Shown here: in pieces, positions 58,970 through 64,000 of the stretch | How positions within the stretch are numbered: position 1 is the stretch's first letter | Layout of the letters: every line of letters starts with the position of its first letter | From: Thalassobaculum fulvum | GTDB lineage: Bacteria; Pseudomonadota; Alphaproteobacteria; Thalassobaculales; Thalassobaculaceae | Direction: 5' to 3' | Length of the DNA: 64,000 nt | Assembly: GCF_014652915.1 (NCBI RefSeq) | Contig: NZ_BMZS01000013.1 | Location: 1 to 64,000, forward strand | Program-made: the position numbers and the translations under genes | Notes under the pieces: model-generated | What the model was told of the DNA's origin: nothing | Seen by the model: the letters and a program-made list of their open reading frames with translations, nothing else | Database searches by the model: none

Positions 58970-60109
58970 CTATTCGGCGGCGGCTTCGGCGGGGGACGAG
59001 GCCGCCAGGTCGAAGGTCTGGAACTCCCGGTTCAGGGCCGGCAGCATAGCCACCTCCATCCGCCCAAGGGCCGGCTGCATCACGATCATCGCGACGGTGG
59101 CGCTGAGGTCGGTGGTGAAGGACGGTCGCGGCGGCCGACAGACCGACCACGGCGAGGCGAAGTCGTCGAACAGGGCGGCCTTGACGGCGTCGGTGTCGAG
59201 CGAGCCGATCCGCGGGGTCAGCAGGTCGCGCACCCGGATGTCGCGGTACAGGCTGTCCGGGGTGTTGGCGATCCCGGTGTCCTTCAGCTTGGCCAGTGCC
59301 ACCGGGCTCTGCCAGTGGTTGGCGTGCACCAGCAGGCCGTTCTCGGGATGCACCTGGAAAGTCTCGTCGGGCGCGCACTCGAAGTCGATCGCCAGCCCCT
59401 CGGCGTGGCTGACGATCATGTTGTTCGAGGGCGACTTCGGGGTGGCGTAGACCGTCCGCAGGGCCAGCGCCAGGTGCTCGCTCTCCAGCACCTTGCGGCG
59501 GATCAGGGCGAGCGGCACGCCGATCCGGCAGTAGTCGCGGTCTGACTCCAGGTAGTTGGCGGTGATCGCGATGCCCGCGGCGTTCAGTCCGCAGCGCGCC
59601 AGCCCGCCGGCCTCGGTGAAGGTCAACAGGTCGGGCCCGTCGTCGCGCCGGATCTTCAGCACCACCGCAGTCTCGGCGCACTCCGCCTTCCAGTCCCAGT
59701 TCTGGGCGTGGATCAGCCGGCCGTCCCGGGTGGCGCCGGGCAGGGCGACCACGCCGGTGCAGCCGTCGGGTTGCTCCGCGGCTGCCAGCTTCGCCCGCAG
59801 GTCCGGTCGGGCGCCGAGCTTCAGCACCTCGGTGCGGGCGTTCAGGAGCACGATTTCCTCGAACGGGACTGCGGCCCCGTCGGCGATGCCGCGCATCTCT
59901 TCCACATAGTCGGGATCGAACCGCTCGATCACCGGCAGGTAGTCGTCGACCAGCGCCCGGACCGCCGGCCAGCCGAGGCCGAGATGCTGCAGCTGCGCGG
60001 TGTAGTGCGACACGCCCTTGGCGATCCGTTCGCCGGCCTGCCGGCCGTACTGCCGGCCGCGCTCGCGCGGCGGCCCGGAAACCTCGATGAGGGGGCAGGG
60101 TTCGACCAT
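58970..60109 (-). CDS. C45-family autoproteolytic acyltransferase/hydrolase (acyl-CoA:6-APA acyltransferase-like)
   Basis: 379 aa from ATG 60109. The Ntn self-cleavage site Gly-Cys-Thr is present (Cys117 in QPDGCTGVVAL), followed by AQNWDWK and NAAGIAITANYL, as in the C45 family whose fungal member is isopenicillin N acyltransferase. Bacterial members hydrolyse N-acyl amino acids or amides. Its frame is open far upstream but that part is antisense to the amino-acid oxidase gene. A key enzyme of the putative amide catabolic operon. Confidence 0.82.
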   Translation of the reverse strand: MVEPCPLIEVSGPPRERGRQYGRQAGERIAKGVSHYTAQLQHLGLGWPAVRALVDDYLPVIERFDPDYVEEMRGIADGAAVPFEEIVLLNARTEVLKLGARPDLRAKLAAAEQPDGCTGVVALPGATRDGRLIHAQNWDWKAECAETAVVLKIRRDDGPDLLTFTEAGGLARCGLNAAGIAITANYLESDRDYCRIGVPLALIRRKVLESEHLALALRTVYATPKSPSNNMIVSHAEGLAIDFECAPDETFQVHPENGLLVHANHWQSPVALAKLKDTGIANTPDSLYRDIRVRDLLTPRIGSLDTDAVKAALFDDFASPWSVCRPPRPSFTTDLSATVAMIVMQPALGRMEVAMLPALNREFQTFDLAASSPAEAAAE

Positions 60110-60198
60110 GTCGGGGGCCTTTCGTCGGACGACTCGGGCGAGCTTAGCAACTCGGCCGGATCGTGACAGTGTCCTGATCGGGCGGCCACGGTGCGCGG

Positions 60199-61362
60199 CT
60201 ACAGGATGCCGGTCTCGGGATACGGTTCGCCGCGCAGCACCCGGCCGAGGCCGAGGCGGGCGAGGTCGATGCTGCGGAATTCGCCGTGCACGATCAGCTC
60301 GGCGACGCCGCGGCCGGCGGCGGGCGCGTGCATCAGGCCGTGACCGGAGAAGCCGGCGACCGTGTAGACGTTCGGATGGCGCTCTGGCCAGTTGCCGATG
60401 ACCGGGTTGCCGTCCAGTTCGCACACCTCGTACAGTCCGGCCCAGGAGCGCAGGCACCGGGTCGCCTCGAACGCCGGGAAGCGGTGGGCCAGGGCCGGCC
60501 AGACCATGTCCTCGAAGTGACCGGGGTCGAGCTCGAAGTTGACCCCGCGCGGCTCGTCCGAGTTCACCACCGTCCCGGTGTAGCCCGACCCCTCCGGCCG
60601 GAACGCCAGGCGCGCCAGGTCCTTGACGAAGGGCAGGGGCTCGATCGGCGTACGGGTCGCGAAGTAGTGCTCGAAGCGCCGCATCGGCGAGATCGGCAGC
60701 GGCATGCCGATGCTGGCGGCGATCGGTTCGGACCACGCGCCGGCGGCGATCACGAACCGGTCGGCGGCGAGCGGCGGACCGTCCTGCAGCACGGCCCGGC
60801 GGACCGGACCGTCGCCGTCGTCGAGCGCGATCACCCTGTCGCGGACGAATGCCACGCCCAGGTGGCGCGCCATCCGGCGGAAGCCCTGCAGGACGGCACT
60901 CGGGTCGCACCAGCCGTCGCGCGGCGACAGGACCGCGGCTCCGACGTCGTCGACGGTCATCGACGGGTAGCGCCGCTTCAGCGCTGCCGGATCCATCATG
61001 ACGATCTCGACACCGAGCGCTTCCTGGGTGCGGGCGTTGGCCTCCAGCATGGCCACGGCCGCCGGCGGCACCAGGAACAGGTAGCCTTCCTCGCGCCAGG
61101 CGATGTCCGGCCGGTCGCCGTCGACCGCCATCTCGTCGGCGAACCGCGTCAGGAAGCCGATGCTGAAGGTCGACATCTCGATGTTCTCGGGGCGCGAGAA
61201 CAGCCGCCGGGCGCCGCCGGCCGACAGCACCGTCGAGGCGAACTCGTAGGTCGGGTCCGGCTCGACCACCAGAACCGACGCGCCGGGATCGAGGCGCTTG
61301 AGGAACACCGCGGTGCTCAGCCCCATGATGCCGCCACCGATGATGCACACGTCGCAGTGCAT
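60199..61362 (-). CDS. FAD-dependent amino-acid oxidase (DAO family, FOXRED1-like)
   Basis: 387 aa from ATG 61362. The FAD dinucleotide motif GGGIMG is at residues 9-14, followed by the FOXRED1-type ASTVLSAGGARRLFSRPENIEMS segment; the C-terminus has WAGLYEVCELDGNPVIG and GFSGHGLMHAPAAGRG, typical of sarcosine/glycine-type oxidases. First gene of the operon, divergent from the LysR gene, and probably acting on the amino acid released by the downstream hydrolases. Confidence 0.87.
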   Translation of the reverse strand: MHCDVCIIGGGIMGLSTAVFLKRLDPGASVLVVEPDPTYEFASTVLSAGGARRLFSRPENIEMSTFSIGFLTRFADEMAVDGDRPDIAWREEGYLFLVPPAAVAMLEANARTQEALGVEIVMMDPAALKRRYPSMTVDDVGAAVLSPRDGWCDPSAVLQGFRRMARHLGVAFVRDRVIALDDGDGPVRRAVLQDGPPLAADRFVIAAGAWSEPIAASIGMPLPISPMRRFEHYFATRTPIEPLPFVKDLARLAFRPEGSGYTGTVVNSDEPRGVNFELDPGHFEDMVWPALAHRFPAFEATRCLRSWAGLYEVCELDGNPVIGNWPERHPNVYTVAGFSGHGLMHAPAAGRGVAELIVHGEFRSIDLARLGLGRVLRGEPYPETGIL

Positions 61363-61419
61363 GGATGCCGCTCCGCCGTTCCGACCGGAGGGCAGGGTCG
61401 CGCGCGCCGACCGTCGCGC

Positions 61420-61440
61420 CACTTGAATTCCGTTCAAGTG
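61420..61440. promoter_or_regulatory. Palindromic operator candidate for the LysR regulator
   Basis: Arms CACTTGAA (61420-61427) and TTCAAGTG (61433-61440) around TTCCG: a perfect 8-bp inverted repeat containing a T-N11-A LysR box. It lies in the 95-base gap between the oxidase gene and the lysR gene, 17 bases before the latter, so bound regulator could also repress its own gene. Confidence 0.65.
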
Positions 61441-61457
61441 GCTGCCACCGTCGCGCC

Positions 61458-62357
61458 ATGACCGAGCCGCGTACGCCGCTGCCGCCGTTCGCCGCCCTGC
61501 GGGCGTTTCACGCCGCCGCCGTGCACGGCCGGTTCCGCGACGCCGCGGCGGCCCTCGGCATCACCGAGTCGGCGATCAGCCACCAGGTGCGGCGGCTCGA
61601 GGACTTCCTGCGCACCGCGCTGTTCGACCGGTCCGGCAACGGGGTGCGCCTGACCGCCGCCGGCCGGCAGTACCTCGAGCAGATCGACCCGGCGATCCGG
61701 CAGATCCAGGCGGCGACCGAGGCGATGCTGCGGCCGGCCGGGCGCGGGGTGGTTCGCCTGACCATGCCGCCGTCGCTGGCCGCCACCTGGCTGATTCCGA
61801 AGCTCGGGGCGTTCGAGCGCGCCCACCCGGACGTCGACCTGCAGCTGGTCACCACCACCCGGGTGGTCGACCTGCGGCGCGACCAGGTCGACCTGGCGAT
61901 CCGCCACGGCAAGGGCACCTGGCCCGGCCTGGACGCCGCGTTCCTGCTGGAGGAGGCGGCGACCCCGGTGTGTGCGCCCGGCTACCTGACCTTCGGGGTC
62001 GGCGACTGCCCGCAGGAGGCGCTGTACCGGGCCCGGCTGATCGTCAACGCCCGGTTCCCCGACGAATGGGAGGAGTGGGCCCGGGCCCGCGGCTTGGAGC
62101 CGCCGAGCCTGGCCGGGGCGGTGACCATGGACGCCCAGGAGCAGGCGCTGCAGGTCGCCGAGGGCGGGCACGGCCTGGCGATCGGCCGGCGGCCTATGGT
62201 CGACGACAGGCTGGCCCGCGGCGTGCTGATCGCGCCGTTCGGCGACGCCGACCCGACCGGGGCGGCCTACTATCTGTGCCGGGCGACCGATACCCCGCTG
62301 ACTGCCGCTGCGCGCCGCCTGGAGCGCTGGCTGATCGAGCTCGCGGCCGCGACCTGA
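61458..62357 (+). CDS. LysR-family transcriptional regulator (GcvA-like)
   Basis: 299 aa from ATG 61458. N-terminal winged helix (residues 7-66: PFAALRAFHAAAVHGRFRDAA, ITESAISHQVRRLE) and a type 2 periplasmic-binding-protein-like effector domain to the C-terminus. The PPFAALRAFHAA-x-x-xG opening is typical of the GcvA branch. Divergent from the five-gene oxidase/acylase/amidase operon and most likely its activator. Confidence 0.9.
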   Translation: MTEPRTPLPPFAALRAFHAAAVHGRFRDAAAALGITESAISHQVRRLEDFLRTALFDRSGNGVRLTAAGRQYLEQIDPAIRQIQAATEAMLRPAGRGVVRLTMPPSLAATWLIPKLGAFERAHPDVDLQLVTTTRVVDLRRDQVDLAIRHGKGTWPGLDAAFLLEEAATPVCAPGYLTFGVGDCPQEALYRARLIVNARFPDEWEEWARARGLEPPSLAGAVTMDAQEQALQVAEGGHGLAIGRRPMVDDRLARGVLIAPFGDADPTGAAYYLCRATDTPLTAAARRLERWLIELAAAT

Positions 62358-62372
62358 CGGCGGTCCGGCCGG

Positions 62373-63485
62373 TCACATGCGCTCGGCGAGCTTGTCGATC
62401 AGCCCCCTGTAGAGCACCTTGTCCTGCTCGTTGGTGGCCTTCGAGAACCGGTCGACGAGGTCTTCCAGGGTCAGGTTGCCGACCGGGACGTCGATGCTGC
62501 TCCGTGTCCCTCGGGCCCGCTGCACCGAGTCCAGGCCGACCCGTGGCAGGATGGCGGCGATCACGCGCTCGATCGCCTGGAACAGGAACTCGGTGGAATA
62601 GCCGGCGAGGAAGCCGAGCGCGGCGCTGCTGACCTCGATGACCTGCCCGCCGTCGTTCGTCAGGTGCTTGGTGAACAGCAGGATCGTGCCGCCGCTGATG
62701 ATGCCGAGCAGGATCCGGTTGTAGTACTCGGGCTTGCGGCGGGCGTCGAAGCTGCGTTCGGCGATGAAGGAATGGGCACTGCGCAGCAGGTAGACGCAGG
62801 CGCCGAGCCCGCCATAGGCGAACGGGGCGAGCGTCGTGACCAGCAAGCGCGCGCGGTTCCAGAATTCCGGGGCGACGGCGTTGATGTTGGCGTCGAACGC
62901 CACCGGCGGTCCGTAGATCACCTTGAGCCACTGGGTGAAGATCACCGCGACCGCGAAGAGTATCGTCCACAGCCACAGCCACCGCGTGAAGCGCAGGGCG
63001 TCGGATCGGCCGAGCAGGGTTCCCCATCTCCGGGGACGCTCGGTCGTCGCTTCCAGGGTTGCGGCGGTAACGGGGTGCAGCAGCACCGCGAGCCGCGCGT
63101 ACGCGTCGACGAAGGCCAGCCACTCGACCCGCGGCACGGCGATGCAGGTGTCGGGCGCCGGGGCCCGGCAGCCGAGCCTGAGCCGGGCCACCAGCGCCAG
63201 GATCGGCTTGCGGACGTCGTCGCCCACCGTCGCTCCGCTGGCGGCCTTGAAGCCGGTTCGTGTCGCGTAGTCGAGCAGGCCGAGGGCGTCGGCCACCTCC
63301 CGGCCGAGCGGTGGGCCGATGTCGATGGTGTCCGCCGGCGGCGGTTCGTCCTGCGGCGGTTCGTCCTGTGGCGGGAGGCCCCCAGGCGGGGTGGCCCCAC
63401 CCTCCGGGGCGTCTGGCGCTTCCTCCGGCTGGTCCGTCACGGATCGATCCCCCGGCGTTGCGGCTATGTGCCGCTCGATGGTCAT
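62373..63485 (-). CDS. Membrane protein with proline-rich cytoplasmic N-terminus, unknown
   Basis: 370 aa. Residues 18-52 are acidic and Pro-rich with a PPQDE repeat (PPQDEPPQDEPPP); then a soluble domain to about 165, and probable membrane helices at about 168-190, 214-234, 255-271 and 284-300, followed by a cytoplasmic tail. FDARRKPEYYNRILLGIISGG is a striking conserved-looking segment. I cannot assign a family. A palindrome lies eight bases before the start. Confidence 0.75.
   Translation of the reverse strand: MTIERHIAATPGDRSVTDQPEEAPDAPEGGATPPGGLPPQDEPPQDEPPPADTIDIGPPLGREVADALGLLDYATRTGFKAASGATVGDDVRKPILALVARLRLGCRAPAPDTCIAVPRVEWLAFVDAYARLAVLLHPVTAATLEATTERPRRWGTLLGRSDALRFTRWLWLWTILFAVAVIFTQWLKVIYGPPVAFDANINAVAPEFWNRARLLVTTLAPFAYGGLGACVYLLRSAHSFIAERSFDARRKPEYYNRILLGIISGGTILLFTKHLTNDGGQVIEVSSAALGFLAGYSTEFLFQAIERVIAAILPRVGLDSVQRARGTRSSIDVPVGNLTLEDLVDRFSKATNEQDKVLYRGLIDKLAERM
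63341..63376. repeat. Short 15-base tandem repeat inside the membrane-protein gene
   Basis: CGGCGGTTCGTCCTG is repeated directly, with a partial third copy, and encodes the PPQDE repeats of the N-terminal region. Probable site of length variation. Confidence 0.55.
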
Positions 63486-63492
63486 GCATTGC

Positions 63493-63507
63493 GATTGCCG
63501 GGCAATC
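63493..63507. promoter_or_regulatory. Palindrome at the start of the membrane-protein gene
   Basis: GATTGCC-G-GGCAATC, perfect 7-base arms, eight bases upstream of the ATG at 63485 (minus strand), where it would overlap the ribosome-binding site. An AT-rich stretch (63508-63532) lies beyond it. Confidence 0.4.
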
Positions 63508-63607
63508 TAACTTTCAATTTTCCAGCGATAATCCCCCGAATGCGGGAAGACGACGGTGCAGTTCGGTGGGGCGGGCCGAGACCGACGCGCTAAGATCGGC
63601 GGAACCG

Positions 63608-64000
63608 ATGCCGCGCCGGACCGACACGATGACCGCCCGACCGATCGACGCGCCCCTGCGCATCACCGGCCTGCTGCCGCGGCCGAACGACGGGTCGCTG
63701 GGGACCCGAAGCTGGAAGGATGCCGGTATCCGCATCCGGTGCGCTTCCATCGCGCCGCATCTGGGGGCGCTCGGGGCGGCGGTGAAGCTGGTGGAGAGCC
63801 AGAACCTCGACCGCCGGATCGCCGACGGCTCCTACTTCGACGCCGACGTCTTCATGATCTACCAGACCCTGGAGGACCACCGGCCGATCGTCGGCTCGCT
63901 GCTCGACGCCGGGAAGTGCGTGGTGGTCGACGTGTGCGACGATCTCACGCGTTACAAGGGGGTGCTGAACTACAACTGGGAGAACGCGCAGCGGGCCTTC
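63608..64000 (+). CDS. Probable glycosyltransferase, N-terminal part (runs off the window)
   Basis: 131 codons open from ATG 63608 to the window end without a stop; ATG 63629 is an alternative start. The pieces RITGLLPRPNDGSLGTRSWKD, YFDADVFMIYQTLED and LLDAGKCVVVDVCDDLTRY resemble the N-terminal Rossmann half of GT4-type glycosyltransferases from methyltransferase/glycosyltransferase clusters, but no catalytic motif is inside the window. Partial at the 3' end. Confidence 0.5.
   Translation, partial: MPRRTDTMTARPIDAPLRITGLLPRPNDGSLGTRSWKDAGIRIRCASIAPHLGALGAAVKLVESQNLDRRIADGSYFDADVFMIYQTLEDHRPIVGSLLDAGKCVVVDVCDDLTRYKGVLNYNWENAQRAF

Noticed and set aside
60110-61459. 829-codon minus-strand frame joined to the C45 peptidase gene
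   Set aside because: The N-terminal 450 codons are an alternative frame of the amino-acid oxidase gene, which has clear FAD motifs in its own frame. High-GC DNA often lacks stops in shadow frames.

Overview
The window is dense, high-GC chromosomal DNA with mostly GTG/ATG starts, short intergenic gaps and many 4-base stop/start overlaps. Several lineage markers point to an alphaproteobacterium, probably Rhodospirillales: the F1-ATPase inhibitor subunit zeta (DUF1476 family) at 40092, a stand-alone rpsD, a purC-purS ... purQ-purL-bolA-grxD neighbourhood, and many dipeptide-ABC, TauD, GMC and amidase genes. I see no rRNA, tRNA, CRISPR array, transposase, integrase or phage gene. It reads as core chromosome interleaved with catabolic operons.

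Layout. 1-4.4 kb: thioesterase, YgfZ, two family-9 glycosyltransferases around a PAS_5 protein and the truncated remnant of a second PAS_5 gene. 4.4-7.6 kb: RibD-C reductase, then a TauD dioxygenase / DapA-like aldolase / alpha-beta hydrolase operon. 7.7-11.4 kb: phospholipase D fused to a VTT membrane domain, an overlapping DNase I-fold phosphatase, TfoX-N protein and Bcp peroxiredoxin. 11.5-15.1 kb: TTC38-like protein, then a TTHB210-like protein / cupredoxin / ECF sigma operon. 15.1-21.7 kb: nadE flanked by two inverted copies of a palindromic intergenic repeat, cysS, cimA, trmJ, a VOC protein. 21.8-27.7 kb: complete five-gene peptide ABC importer. 27.7-30.0 kb: rpsD and a TPR-methyltransferase. 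30.0-32.0 kb: DUF3592 protein and GlcD/LDHD-type FAD oxidase. 32.0-39.1 kb: grxD, bolA, purL, purQ, a three-PAS histidine kinase, a small membrane protein, purS, purC. 39.2-45.3 kb: NRDE protein, zeta subunit, a degenerate peroxiredoxin/2OG-oxygenase-like protein, purB coupled to a P-loop kinase, and a class III cyclase with TPRs. 45.3-49.9 kb: mtnA, YdjM-like hydrolase, class II aldolase, class III aminotransferase, a small protein. 49.9-55.1 kb: two small orphan genes, MFS transporter, RadC, cytochrome c', GMC oxidoreductase. 55.3-62.4 kb: DUF2189 membrane protein and a LysR-controlled amidase / C45 acylase / amino-acid oxidase operon. 62.4-64 kb: proline-rich membrane protein and the start of a probable glycosyltransferase.

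How genes work together. Purine synthesis is the main housekeeping theme: purC, S, Q, L and B are all here, and the normally compact purCSQL run is split by a sensor kinase and an oppositely oriented membrane gene. BolA and the monothiol glutaredoxin form the usual Fe-S trafficking pair. MtnA beside a fuculose-phosphate-type class II aldolase suggests the aldolase (DHAP) route of methylthioribose salvage. The LysR gene and its divergent five-gene operon look like an N-acyl amino acid or amide catabolic unit, with a perfect palindrome as likely operator.

The most unusual items are: the PLD-VTT fusion coupled to a DNase I-fold enzyme; the two-domain protein at 40447 that seems to have lost the catalytic residues of both domains; a possible Cys-containing leader peptide ahead of cysS together with an atypical low-GC block inside cysS; and a pair of orphan 83/89-aa proteins with similar C-terminal tails in AT-rich surroundings. 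I did not find a clear multi-gene defence or other wholly new system.
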